Position numbers and translations under genes: made by a program
The notes under the pieces: model-generated
Databases searched by the model: none
What the model saw: the letters and a program-made list of their open reading frames with translations, nothing else
Told to the model about the DNA's origin: nothing
Part shown: positions 18,498 to 27,313 of the stretch, one piece after another
How the letters are laid out: every line of letters begins with the position of its first letter
Position numbering within the stretch: the first letter of the stretch is position 1
Assembly (NCBI GenBank): GCA_963719005.1
Contig: CAVRAR010000002.1
Span: forward strand, 248,001 to 312,000
Direction: 5' to 3'
DNA length: 64,000 nucleotides
From: G963675935 sp963719005
Lineage (GTDB): Bacteria; Planctomycetota; Planctomycetia; Pirellulales; Thermoguttaceae

Positions 18498-18794
18498 TTA
18501 CAGTTTGATCCCCTGAGCCGCCGCCCGAAGAATCAAGCCCTGCTTGAAGTAGAAAAACTTCTTGCGAGGTTTCTTTCGCGCCCAGAGGAACGTGCTCTGC
18601 ACCAGATCCAACGGAAGAGTGCCATTGTCGACTCGGGCCACCACGTAATCGATGAAACCGCCCTCCTGGGGCGTGGCCGTGTGCAGCACGATCTTCATCA
18701 CGTTGGGATCGAGCACGCCGGCTTCCGCCGTCGGCACGAACGCTGCCACTGCGAGCGTCAGGACGATGAAAAGACGTGAATAGACTCGGATCAT
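18498..18794 (-). CDS. Small secreted protein of unknown function
   Basis: 98 residues with a clear signal peptide (MIRVYSRLFIVLTLAVAAFV, cleavage near PTAEA). The mature part is short: DYVVARVDNGTLPLDLVQST and a basic tail FLWARKKPRKKFFYFKQG. An AAAGGAT site precedes the ATG. It is convergent with the AMMECR1-MEMO gene. I do not recognise the family. Confidence 0.65.
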   Translation of the reverse strand: MIRVYSRLFIVLTLAVAAFVPTAEAGVLDPNVMKIVLHTATPQEGGFIDYVVARVDNGTLPLDLVQSTFLWARKKPRKKFFYFKQGLILRAAAQGIKL

Positions 18795-18898
18795 GGGCTC
18801 GATCCTTTGAGAAGAGAACGCTAGAAGAGGGGGTCGAGACTGATTGCGGCGTGCTTTTACCGAAAACTCGGGCAACAGGCAATAGCAGTCTGCCAGGT

Positions 18899-20421
18899 AC
18901 GGTTTAACGGGTTTGAGCGTCTTGATTGTGGGTGGGAAATTCGGTATTAAGTTGCTTTTGCAAGGAGGTTTACCTATTTTCCGCCGAACCAGGAGGGGAA
19001 GGCTATGGATCGCACGCCTGAGGAATTGGCCGAAGTCCAACGTGTACATGATGTTTTGTCGAAAGCGATGGATCGAGAGATCTGGCAAATCGCCGAGTTA
19101 ATGGTTGGTAAGCGGGACGACCAGTTGTTTGGCGAGACCGAGTTCATTTTGCGGGACAAGGTGCTGCGGATGGGGGCGCAGGCTTTGGAAGCAACGGTCA
19201 ACGACCGAAAAAAAGGGGGTACCAAGGCAGCAGCGTTGTCTGCCCCGATTGCGGCGGCGACGCACGTTTCGTCGGCTGGCGGACGCGGGCCATCGTGAGC
19301 TTGATGGGGCCGATCGGCGTTGACGCGGCCTACTATCACTGCCGGCATTGCCGATGTGGTCACAAGCCGTGGGAGCGCGCCCTGCAATTGAAGCCGATCA
19401 GGCTGACTGCCGCATCAGAAGAGATCGTGGCGATGGCTGGCATGTTAGGCAGCTTCGCCCACGGCGCCGAGTGGGTGTTGCAGAAAATGGCAGGGCTGCG
19501 ACTAAGCGAATCCACCGTCGAGCGAACCACGGAAGCCGCTGGCCGGCGCGTTCGCCAGCAACTCGACGCGGGACAATCTCTTGGTCCAACGCGGGAATGG
19601 CAGTGGCAACGCGATTCGCGCGGACAACGCTGTGCCTACATCAGTCTCGACGCCACGGGTGTGCGTCAACAAGGTCCCGGCGGCATACGCGCCGAGGGCC
19701 GAATGGCTTACGTGGGCATGGTCTACAACCCGCAAAGCGAGCACGATCCCAAGCGTCCGCCACCGCGTCAAGTACGCTATTTATCGGGGTTTTTCGAGTT
19801 CGACGACCTCGGACGGCAACTTCACCGCGAGGCATTGGAGGTGGGTTGGGCCAGCGCCGATCAACAGATCGCGCTGAGCGATGGCGGCGCGGGCTTGGAG
19901 TCGTTCTTCAAGCGATTTTTCCCCAAGGCAGTGCGCATTCTCGATTTCTACCATGTCAAGGAGTATCTGGTGGAATTAGGGCAGGCGCTGTATGGTGAAG
20001 ACGAAGCCTCGCGACAAACGTGGCTCGACGACATGTGTCATCGCTTGAAACACGAAGGTGGCCAGACGGTGCGGCGGCGGTTGGAAGAGATGGAACTTGC
20101 AGCGGCCTCGTCGGCGGTTCGGGAAGTGCATCGCAAGACGCTGCAATACTTCCAGAATCACGAGCACCACATGGACTATCCGACCTATGTCGGCAACGGT
20201 TGGCAGATAGGTTCAGGCCCGGTGGAGTCGGCCTGCAAAACAGTGGTGGGAAACCGACTCAAAGGAGGCGGGATGCGTTGGGGCGAGGAAGGCTCGGATG
20301 CCGTCTGCCACCTCCGTGCCCTATACCTCAGCGAGCGCATCTGCTGGGACTCCTTCTGGAATCCTCCCCCCAACTGACGCCACCACAAATCTGACGCTCA
20401 CACGTTTAACGGCCATTTTTC
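18899..20421 (+). mobile_element. ISKra4-family insertion sequence
   Basis: The element carries the transposase at 19005-20377. Partial inverted ends are visible: 18899-18931 (TTTAACGGGTTTGAGCGTC) and 20390-20421 (CACAAATCTGACGCTCACAC), which pair through TGAGCGTC and the TTTAACG region. A 9-bp direct repeat CTGCCAGGT at 18890-18898 and 20436-20444 flanks the area, but the right copy is 15 bp outside the putative end, so it may be chance. Boundaries are approximate. Confidence 0.65.
19005..20377 (+). CDS. ISKra4-family transposase made by -1 frameshifting
   Basis: The first frame (19005-19298) and the second (to 20377) join at a run of seven A followed by five G (19208-19219). Slipping back one base on A AAA AAA continues directly into YQGSSVVCPDCGGDARF, a zinc-knuckle, and then the DDE-type core: ISLDATGVRQQ, IALSDGGAGLESF and a final NGWQIGSGPVESACK. 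The joined protein is about 457 residues. Subgroups of this family use programmed frameshifting, so I read the break as real biology, not as an indel. GGAGGGGAAGG precedes the ATG. Confidence 0.8.
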
Positions 20422-20596
20422 ACCAAGATCCAACACTGCCAGGTGGGTTATATACACCCAATGGTTTTGGGCTTTGCCCGATTCCGGCAGGCTGGCCAGA
20501 AAGCGCCATGCCCATTTGTGGGGGTGCGATGAGAGCAACACACTGTTGCGCCAGCACCGTCTGCCAGAACCCCGGGCCGATCAGTTTTCCAATTTA

Positions 20597-20653
20597 CGTG
20601 GCACGGGCATTCTGCCCGTGGCCGAAAAAAAGGGGCTAGATGCCCGTGCTACG
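20597..20653. repeat. Dispersed inverted repeat (GGCACGGGCATTC type)
   Basis: CGTGGCACGGGCATTCTGCC at 20597 pairs with the complement of GGGGCTAGATGCCCGTGCTACG ending at 20653. It lies in the ~415-bp space between the IS and the next gene; nothing else is apparent there. Confidence 0.65.
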
Positions 20654-20794
20654 CGAAAGGCCGTTACCCAATTTGAACATTTGATTGGCCCTGTGCCAGG
20701 ACCGCCCCTTATAACCCCTTGGCGGCTGTCGAGGGCTGTCTATTCGTGTTATTCTAGAGGTTTGGACGCTGTTTTTCTGTGCCGCCTCCCACGT

Positions 20795-22498
20795 ATGTGT
20801 CATCTTGCCCTTCTCTTGTCGTTGCTTCCCCTGGCCGTTCCGAACGTCGCCGAGGGGACGCCGTCCGCGGACGATAGCCAGCGGCTGCGCGGGGAAGTGG
20901 CACGACTGCTTGTGGAGTTGAACAGCGACCGCTTCGAGGTGCGTCGCAAGGCGGCCGACGAACTGGAAAAACTGGTGGCCAAGCGGGAACTGGGGCGGGA
21001 GCTGGCGGCGGAGTTTCAGCGGACGCTGGTCCAGAGCGACATCTCTTTCGAGGTGCGTCGGCAAGTCGAGCGATGGAGCCGGCGGCTCCCTTCGCCCCCC
21101 ACCGCGCCCGTGGCCGACGTCTCGCCTAAGGAACTGGACGAGTTGATACGCCGGCTGGACGATGATTCCTACGGCGTGCGTCTCGGCGCGGCGCGGCGAG
21201 TGGAATGGTTGTTGGGCAACCCGAAATTGATTTGCCCGATCATGCTGCGGCTGAAGCGGCGCGTGTCGGACGACTCGCTCGACGTGGAGGCCAAGCGGCG
21301 GCTGGAGGTCGTGTGGCAGCGGGCGCGCACGGCATGGCTGATGAGCGATACCGCCGGCAACGACTTGCCGCCGGTTTCCGACCGGCAGATCGGCCGCTGG
21401 CTCGACGATTTGGTTCGGCCCGCCGCCGGCGGTGCGCGCGGCGCGGCCGAGTGCGAACTATTGGACGTGCTGGCCCGCGACGATTACGTGCCACAGTTGA
21501 AGCAGGCCCTCGCAGCGAGGTTGTCGCAGAAACCGAGCGCCGAGGCGGCCGCCAAGCTCCGTTCGCTGCTCGATTGGACGAAGCCTGAAATCGTTGCCGA
21601 GTATTGGGTCGGCCGGCGCCAATACGGCGAACAGCACCTGCTAGTCGGCGTGCCCACGCGCTCCGAGGGCGCGGCGCGGGCCACTTGTTTCGACCGCGTG
21701 GACGAGCACTGGGCACATTGCACCAGCGGCAACGCGCTCGTGCCGGGCGACTATCGCGTGGGCGAGGCCTTTCCGCACCCCCGGCAGGACAACGCCTTCT
21801 TCCATCTGGTCAGCCTGCCCACGCCGCGGCGGCGGATGGCTTACGTCTCGTGCGGCAACGCCGACGAGCAGAAGCGGCTGGCCGCGATTAGCCGGCGCAC
21901 GCTGGACGACGTCTTGGCCGACAAACGCCAGCTAAGCGAGCCCGAACTGTTGATGCTAGAACAGCTCGATCCGGCCGAGGTTTCTCGATTCGCGGGCCGA
22001 TACTTCCTGCTGGTGGACGACAGCGGGATGTCGCAATCGGGAGTCCGCCGGCTTGGAGGGCGTCCGAGCCGATTCGGAATGATCTGTGCGCGGCTGGCGA
22101 TCGACGGCGGCAAGGACGCCATGCCGGGGCTGGGCGAAGCCATTGCAAAGAACCGCTTCCTGCCGCCAACCTTGCTGGCGCCGTTCCGGCTCGAATGCTT
22201 GGCGGCGCTCTCCATCGCGGCGCGCGACCCCTGGCCCGGCGTCGATGACTGGCTGGCCGACCGCGTCGCCCAATCGGAATTGCTGATCGAAGGCCATACG
22301 TCCGGGCCGGAGTTGGGCGCCACGGCGGCGGCGGTGTTGCTGAAGCGTCACGGCCAAGAGCCCGCTGCCTACGACTTGCTGCCCGTCAACGAAGCGTTGA
22401 TGAAGCATCTGAACGTCAACGGCTACCGCTTCGGCAGCAAGGACGCAAATGCGAAGATTCGGCAATGGTGGCGGCAGGAGAAGGAACGGAAGAAGTAG
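20795..22498 (+). CDS. Secreted protein of unknown function with HEAT-like N-terminus
   Basis: 567 residues with a signal peptide (MCHLALLLSLLPLAVPNVAE). The first 250 residues are charged helices with spaced motifs such as LNSDRFEVRRKAADELEKLV and LDDDSYGVRLGAARRVEWLL, which look like HEAT/ARM-type repeats. The rest is less clear and contains PELLMLEQLDPAEVSRF. This type is frequent in planctomycetes, often next to peptidases or sigma factors, but no function is visible. I took the ATG at 20795 for the signal peptide; a longer frame starts at 20474. Confidence 0.65.
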   Translation: MCHLALLLSLLPLAVPNVAEGTPSADDSQRLRGEVARLLVELNSDRFEVRRKAADELEKLVAKRELGRELAAEFQRTLVQSDISFEVRRQVERWSRRLPSPPTAPVADVSPKELDELIRRLDDDSYGVRLGAARRVEWLLGNPKLICPIMLRLKRRVSDDSLDVEAKRRLEVVWQRARTAWLMSDTAGNDLPPVSDRQIGRWLDDLVRPAAGGARGAAECELLDVLARDDYVPQLKQALAARLSQKPSAEAAAKLRSLLDWTKPEIVAEYWVGRRQYGEQHLLVGVPTRSEGAARATCFDRVDEHWAHCTSGNALVPGDYRVGEAFPHPRQDNAFFHLVSLPTPRRRMAYVSCGNADEQKRLAAISRRTLDDVLADKRQLSEPELLMLEQLDPAEVSRFAGRYFLLVDDSGMSQSGVRRLGGRPSRFGMICARLAIDGGKDAMPGLGEAIAKNRFLPPTLLAPFRLECLAALSIAARDPWPGVDDWLADRVAQSELLIEGHTSGPELGATAAAVLLKRHGQEPAAYDLLPVNEALMKHLNVNGYRFGSKDANAKIRQWWRQEKERKK

Positions 22499-22512
22499 TA
22501 GGCCCCAAATCT

Positions 22513-22548
22513 CCCCTCTCCCTTTGGGAGAGGGGCCGGGGGTGAGGG
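22513..22548. repeat. CCCTCTCCC/GGGAGAGGG intergenic repeat
   Basis: A copy of the common bacterial repeat CTCCCTTTGGGAGAGGGG followed by GGGGGTGAGGG. Other copies lie at about 6270-6296, 48176-48214 (inside miaB) and 60718-60750. It follows the preceding gene's stop and can fold as a terminator hairpin. Confidence 0.7.
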
Positions 22549-22573
22549 CCTGCGGAGCGCTGTCTGTCGTAGT

Positions 22574-22819
22574 CGTAGGTTATGCTTTAGCTACCCCTTT
22601 AATGCTTTCGATGCTAGCAGTTCTGAGCCTCAAAAGTCCGAAATGCCGTGAAATATGGGGTTCTTGCTGTGGCTACCGTCGCTGGCTGAGCCCGGGTGCT
22701 TGGTCGCACGGTCCGTTCATCGGGCAAACGCCCGTAAAAACCATCGAAAACACCGAAGAACACGCAGAATCCTAGCTAGCATTGGATGCTTTAAAGGGGT
22801 AGCTGAAGCATAACCTACG
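22574..22819. mobile_element. MITE-like element with 45-bp inverted ends
   Basis: 246 bp bounded by 45-bp inverted arms at 22574-22618 and 22775-22819 (CGTAGGTTATGCTTTAGCTA and its complement); the outer 29 bp match with one mismatch. The 156-bp centre has no open frame. A palindrome close to its tip (TTATGCTGAAGCATAA) recurs at 27359-27374, before the methyltransferase gene. The structure is that of a non-autonomous transposon. I could not find a convincing target duplication. Confidence 0.65.
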
Positions 22820-22853
22820 AATGGCTCCCGTCTTCAATAAGAAAAGAGACTCT

Positions 22854-23345
22854 TCAACATCCCAACAGCTTCGCCGTCGCCAGCCATTGCAGCTCGCCTG
22901 TTGCCACGGCCGGCTCAGCATCGAAGCGAACGTCGGCCACGGCCCCTTTGGCGAAATGGATCAGCGCCCTGGCATCGCCGATCAGTGCGGCGGCCAGACG
23001 GTCGACGTCGGGGGCGTGGCCTACCCAGGCGATCTGTTCGTGCTTCGCCGCCTGCCGAACCGTCCATTTCAGGAGCCCCTGCAAATCGCTGCCCGGCCGC
23101 AACTCGTCAAGTTTCACGATCTTTGGCCCATCGAGCCCGGCCGCCAGGATTTCGGCAGTCTCGACGCAGCGGACCAACGGGCTGGCGGCAATGATGCCGG
23201 GCGCCATGCCGGCGCCTGCCAGTTTGCTCACCACGCGGGCGAATCGCTCTTTGCCTTCCGCCGTCAACGGCCGCATTCCATCGTCGGGCCAGCGAGAATC
23301 GTCGCGCTGCCCGGCCCATGCATGACGAACTATGTAGAGGTCCAT
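22854..23345 (-). CDS. sixA: Phosphohistidine phosphatase SixA-like
   Basis: 163 residues of the histidine phosphatase superfamily. The catalytic RHG motif appears as LYIVRHAWAG (His8), the second Arg in ASPLVRCVETAEIL, and the second catalytic His in WVGHAPDVDRLAAAL. The short length fits SixA, which dephosphorylates histidine residues of phosphotransfer domains or related substrates. Confidence 0.88.
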   Translation of the reverse strand: MDLYIVRHAWAGQRDDSRWPDDGMRPLTAEGKERFARVVSKLAGAGMAPGIIAASPLVRCVETAEILAAGLDGPKIVKLDELRPGSDLQGLLKWTVRQAAKHEQIAWVGHAPDVDRLAAALIGDARALIHFAKGAVADVRFDAEPAVATGELQWLATAKLLGC

Positions 23346-23346
23346 G

Positions 23347-23463
23347 AGTGGATCAGGGGTTAGGGGTTAGGGGTTAGGGGCCAGGGGGCAGAAGCCTAAG
23401 GCTGGGATGTTCGGTATGAGGCGTGCAGAATCCAATTTCCGACCCCTGATCCCTGACCCCTCA
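23347..23463. repeat. Low-complexity G-rich repeat between sixA and the RNase H gene
   Basis: Three tandem TTAGGGG units near 23352-23375, followed by a G-rich run and mirrored by ACCCCTGATCCCTGACCCCT near 23444-23462. The G-runs could form a quadruplex or a terminator hairpin. A related AGGGGTCAGGG motif precedes bioF. Confidence 0.5.
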
Positions 23464-24525
23464 TCTCATCCGCCACAACACTCGGTCACTAATGTTCAAC
23501 CGCCGTTGCGTTTCGGCGATGTCGGCACGGAATCGCTTCGCATCCAACGGGTAACCGGCTGTCGGCTGTAACCCCGGCACACGGCGGCGCCAAAACTCGT
23601 TGAAAGCCTGCATCGCCAACTCGCGAAGATACTTCGACGCCATCGACGCCAAGGCGGCCGGCAAAAAGGATTCGGCCTTAACGCAAAAACAGGCCTCGAC
23701 GCGACGCTCCGGCGGTCCGAACCGGTAGATGCTCCGCTGGCGTCCCTCGCGGCGCACCTCGATCAGCCATTCGGGAAAATGCTCGGCCAGCAATGCCCCG
23801 TAGCAATTCCTTCCGCCGTGCTTGTCGCAAACCAACGAGATCGGCGCCGCGGGAAGGGGTTCTATGATCGCGGCGGCCAACGCGAGCGTCTCGTGGGAGA
23901 GGGCCGCCCCTTTCGACCCGTACTGCTGGACGAGATCGTTGAACTGATGGGCGAAAACAGCGCGGCTGCGAACGGCCAGCAACCGCACGCCGGCGGCGTC
24001 CATGCCCGTTCGCAGCAGATCGGCCAGCGGCTCGATCTCGGCCGCCTCGCACGCCGATGGCGCCGATCCATCATAGTCGACGTACCAGGGAGCGGCGTGC
24101 ATCGAATCGAGGGCCTCGGGGGCAAGGTCGCGCCACACGTCGCGCCAAGTTCGCGGGCAGCGTCCGAGCAGTCCGAAGGCCGGCCACAGGCCGCGCTCCA
24201 AATGCCGCAACCCGATGGCGGGCGAATAGAGCTTCTTCGAGTCGGCCATCACGACGCGAGACGCCGCGTGGAAAAAGGGGACAGTCCCCGACCAACCTTC
24301 GGTCGGTGCCCGCCGGAACGGCCCGGAGGGTGCTTCGCACAAATGGGGACTGTCCCCTTTTTCCCCATTGGTGCGGCGAAGCTCGGGGGTAATGACGTGC
24401 TCCAACCGCTCGAACAGGTCTTCAGCGCCGACGCCGTCGGGCGCTTCCCAGAGCGTGGCCGAAATCACCAGCGGCCCCAGGTTGGGCCCGTATCCAGCCT
24501 CGTCCGTGCCGATGAGGTACGCCAT
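23461..24525 (-). CDS. Ribonuclease HII-like protein with an in-frame palindromic insert
   Basis: 354 residues. The N-terminus MAYLIGTDEAGYGPNLGPLV matches the DEAG motif of RNase HII/HIII, and ADSKKLYSP matches the DSKKL block; LVCDKHGGRNCYGALL may hold further acidic residues. Between LRRTNGE and ASRVVMADS about 31 residues come from a palindromic element at 24270-24364, in frame and without stops. The planctomycete form is longer than E. coli RnhB (~200), so it is a divergent branch; I do not assign a symbol. Start 24525 fits the motif position; a longer frame from 24561 is possible. Confidence 0.7.
   Translation of the reverse strand: MAYLIGTDEAGYGPNLGPLVISATLWEAPDGVGAEDLFERLEHVITPELRRTNGEKGDSPHLCEAPSGPFRRAPTEGWSGTVPFFHAASRVVMADSKKLYSPAIGLRHLERGLWPAFGLLGRCPRTWRDVWRDLAPEALDSMHAAPWYVDYDGSAPSACEAAEIEPLADLLRTGMDAAGVRLLAVRSRAVFAHQFNDLVQQYGSKGAALSHETLALAAAIIEPLPAAPISLVCDKHGGRNCYGALLAEHFPEWLIEVRREGRQRSIYRFGPPERRVEACFCVKAESFLPAALASMASKYLRELAMQAFNEFWRRRVPGLQPTAGYPLDAKRFRADIAETQRRLNISDRVLWRMR
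24270..24364. repeat. Palindromic element inside the RNase HII-like gene (copy 1)
   Basis: Perfect 20-bp inverted arms at 24270-24289 (GGAAAAAGGGGACAGTCCCC) and 24345-24364 enclose a 55-bp core. The reverse complement of the core matches the core of the element in rnr (55577-55675) except for about two bases. Both copies keep their host frame, though they are read in opposite orientations. Confidence 0.88.
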
Positions 24526-24599
24526 GCCGCGCAGCCTAACAGGTCGCGCGAGATGCCGCAAGCGGCCCCGTTGGCCGGGGTGCAGTGATCAATGGTGAC

Positions 24600-25449
24600 A
24601 TTCTGTCGTTCGAGGTTGCTTGCGGCCCTGGGTTCTTTCCTTGTTTGCGGAGTTGTTTCCGTTTTTCTATACCCTTTGCGATTGGAAAGAAGAAAGAATG
24701 AAATTCTCACTTCGGTCCAGATTGGGAGCGCCCCCGGGCTCGTTGCAGGACGCGGGACGAGGGGACAGTCCCATTTTCGCTCGGGCGAAGCTGGGGACAA
24801 TCCTCGGAAACGGAGGACGGCGTGCTGGGCTGGTAGCGGGTACTTGCGTCTGGAATAGAGCGATGCCGCCGGGAGGGACAGAGTATCTTCCACGTGGTTG
24901 CGGGCCGATTTACCCAGTCCGTGACACAGCATGAAGGGAGAGTCCGATTTCGCGGGGCGAGCGGGCCCCTGCGAAAAGTGGGGCAGTTCCCATGCTGCCG
25001 ACGGCGAAGAGGCAAATGCTTCGCTCGCTCGGTTTTACGCGAGACGGTAGGGCGGCGGAAGGTCTGTTGACCTTTTAGCGGGGCTCTGACGCGAGGTTAT
25101 CGCTTTTGGGTCTCCTTTCGTTTCGTTGCGCTGTGGTTCAGCATTGAAGTGGTGGCCGTATGTATAGAACACAAGACAGACGAAGTCAATGGCCGTTTTT
25201 GTGCCACTGCGAGGAGGGATGAGGGCTGAATGGAGGTAAAGGGGGCGGGTGTCTTTCTTGCGCGTTGAGTCGGACGGGGTTTTGGAAAAACCGGAAAGGG
25301 CGCAACAAAGCCAAATACTATCGGCCTTCTTTCCCTCCTTTTCCAACCGCCTCACTTCTTGTCAATAGATTAGTATTGTGTCCCCGGAACGCCCGGAACG
25401 CCCCGGCGGAACGCCCCGGAACGTGCCCCGGACCGGCACAAGGTCATGC
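24600..25449. other. Long region without a convincing gene
   Basis: About 900 bp between two minus-strand genes. It holds an imperfect palindrome related to the bioF insert (GGGGACAGTCCCATTTTCGC at 24761 with a mirrored arm after 24785) and short CGGAACGCCCCGG repeats at 25386-25435. Open frames here lack family features or ribosome sites. The base composition between 25000 and 25370 is less GC-rich than its surroundings. Confidence 0.5.
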
Positions 25450-26550
25450 CTACCGCCGACGCCAAGCGTAGGCGAGCAGGCCGATGGCAGCGATGGTCAA
25501 CAGAGCAATGCTCCCAGGCTCAGGAACAATTGCCACGCGGAACCCACAGGAGAAGTCCACCTCCGTCGGGTAGCAGCAGTTGCGGTCGGACGAGGCCAAA
25601 AGGTACAAGGGGGGAGTGATGGCGCTGCTATACCAATCGCCGCCGCGCACCCCACGCAACGAACTGTCAATAGCCGTCTCGTTCCACTGCCAAACATCCC
25701 CGCCCATATCATACGTGCCGTAAGGGCCGGGGGACGCGCAGAACGTGCCAACCGGCGTCAAGTAGTTCGCCGGGTCGGTGTAGCTGCTGCCGTCGTAGTA
25801 GTTCGCGTCGTTGAACTCGGTTGCCGCCCAGGCCAGAGAATTGGCCGGTGCGGCGTTGCTCTTCGTTGGATAGGTCCAGTAACCGGCATTCGTCCCGCCG
25901 CCCTTGTAATACGCCGCCTTGTACCATTCGTTTTCGGTCGGTAGGACATACTTCGCCCCTGCGTTCCGTGTGACCGCCATCAATGCCGTGTAGGTCGTTG
26001 CACCATTCAAAGTGTACGACCCGGTCTCTGTAGTCCCGTTGCCTTCGGCCCCGGTCGGCTGGCCATTTTGCAGCCAGTTGCTGAAGCGGGCCGCGTCACC
26101 CCAGGTGACATCGAAGATCGGACAATTGGCGGCCTGGGAGTAGCTGCCCGAAACCAAGTAGCTATAACTGCCCGAACCGCCGCTCCGGGTGATGCCGATA
26201 GTCGGGAGGCCGTTGTATCCACCCACGGCCATACAACTGTTGTAGAGTCCATAGGTGTCCGTCTGGGCCACGGCGTTGAGGAACTGACAATACTGGCCAA
26301 CCGTCACGTCGTACTTGCCCATCTGGTAGTTGTAGCCGACGGAGCCGTACAGGCCGCCGGTTGCCGGGTCCGCTGCATTGCCGGCATCGCCCACGGGCAC
26401 GAACTCGACGCTCGCCATTCCCGTCCAAACCCCGGTTGTCGCGTTGCGGGTGCCGCCCATGTTAAACACGTTGGTCTGCGCCGACACAGACGTCACGCCA
26501 AAGAAGACCAAACACAAGACGCCCGAGATGATTGGGCAACAACGAAACAT
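25450..26550 (-). CDS. Secreted formylglycine-generating-enzyme (SUMF1)-like protein with PEP-CTERM anchor
   Basis: 366 residues: signal peptide (ISGVLCLVFFGVTSVSAQ), a SUMF1/FGE-sulfatase domain (YDVTVGQYCQFLNAVAQTD, WGDAARFSNWL, LPTENEWYKAAYYKGG, YDMGGDVWQWNET, RGGDWYSS) and a C-terminal VPEPGSIALLTIAAIGLLAY plus RRR, the PEP-CTERM sorting tag recognised by exosortase. In this exported subgroup the domain is often structural instead of oxidising sulfatase cysteines. A GGAGGTGCC site precedes the ATG. Confidence 0.88.
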   Translation of the reverse strand: MFRCCPIISGVLCLVFFGVTSVSAQTNVFNMGGTRNATTGVWTGMASVEFVPVGDAGNAADPATGGLYGSVGYNYQMGKYDVTVGQYCQFLNAVAQTDTYGLYNSCMAVGGYNGLPTIGITRSGGSGSYSYLVSGSYSQAANCPIFDVTWGDAARFSNWLQNGQPTGAEGNGTTETGSYTLNGATTYTALMAVTRNAGAKYVLPTENEWYKAAYYKGGGTNAGYWTYPTKSNAAPANSLAWAATEFNDANYYDGSSYTDPANYLTPVGTFCASPGPYGTYDMGGDVWQWNETAIDSSLRGVRGGDWYSSAITPPLYLLASSDRNCCYPTEVDFSCGFRVAIVPEPGSIALLTIAAIGLLAYAWRRR

Positions 26551-26799
26551 AGCAGGCACCTCCGTTAAAGGACAGGAAACACCGAGGCAACGACAGACTG
26601 CTGAAGAAAACGCCCGCGTTGAACAACGGGCCGTTCTTGCTTCGGCCGGTGCCTCTTCCTGCTGCCGAGAAGTGATAGACCCAGGGTAGCATATCAGGTT
26701 GGCCGACGCAACCCCCCGGCGCTGAAATTGTCTGCTGAGCGGGTGGGCGGGCCGCGGAAAAAGGCCGATGAGTTCCGGAGTTCCGGGCGGGGGAGTTCC

Positions 26800-27076
26800 G
26801 GGGACAGAGTTCCGGGACCGGGTGGCCTCGGGCGGTTGCCCGCCCGAGGCTCCCACAGACCCGAACGTGCGCAATTAACGCATTCGGTTCGCAAATTATC
26901 CGTTCGCTACGCCTCGGTACACTTGGCTGAACGGTTCGCAAGTACGGCGCGGGATAGCGAGCCAGGAGCCGGCGAAACCAGTCCCATGAAACTCGCCACG
27001 CCCGCCGTCGCCTCAGCAGCCACTTCCGCCAGACCTTGAGCACCTCGTGGTAAAAACGGGCCAACGCCCGGCTCAT
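26800..27076 (-). pseudogene. Group II intron reverse transcriptase remnant (C-terminal end)
   Basis: The reading LARFYHEVLKVWRKWLLRRR, followed by VSWDWFRRLLARYP, resembles the last helices of group II intron reverse transcriptase/maturase proteins. The next DNA (GAACCGAATGCGTTAATTGC, then CGCACGTTCGGGTCTGTGGG and a GGGCGGGCAACCGCCCG hairpin) is the familiar tract found after such ORFs. The catalytic part of the protein is missing. The remainder of the 26551-27413 gap holds repeats. Confidence 0.55.
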
Positions 27077-27177
27077 AGGGGATTGTCGTTCTCGTATTGC
27101 GGATGGTATGTTATGCCATTAGGTCTTCGGATTGTGGAGAAATCCTCAATGTTAGACGTTGATTGCGTGCCTTTTCA

Positions 27178-27313
27178 CTAGCCCAGGCGTTTACGCCTGC
27201 GGGAAGAACGCCACGTCACCTCTTCTCTTTTTCGTTTGACCCCCTTAAGGGGGCCGGATGGAAAAAAGGGAGGGAATTGGTTCTCCTTCCACAGGCGTAA
27301 ACGCCTGGGCTAC
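27178..27313. repeat. Inverted repeat upstream of the methyltransferase cassette
   Basis: 25-bp arms at 27178-27202 and 27289-27313 (TAGCCCAGGCGTTTACGCCT and its complement), extendable outward through a weaker match. The 86-bp loop contains a further palindrome CCCCCTTAAGGGGG near 27240. No gene is inside. It could mark an old insertion edge of the defence-like cassette. Confidence 0.65.

Noticed and set aside
18890..20444. 9-bp target duplication CTGCCAGGT of the ISKra4-like element
   Set aside because: The right copy lies 15 bp beyond the putative inverted end, so the direct repeat may be coincidental; I kept it only as a remark.
23347..23380. Telomere-like TTAGGGG repeats
   Set aside because: Only three units, in the middle of a chromosome; such low-complexity repeats (TTAGGGG/TCAGGGA) also occur elsewhere in the window.
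23600..24588. Long open frames on the opposite strand of the RNase HII-like, rnr, gyrB, ettA and miaB genes
   Set aside because: They mirror GC-rich coding sequence, have Arg/Pro/Ala-rich translations without family motifs, and lack ribosome sites.
24592..24934. Small plus-strand genes upstream of the RNase HII-like gene
   Set aside because: Two overlapping frames are open through a repeat (GGGGACAGTCCC type); neither has a convincing ribosome site or homology features.
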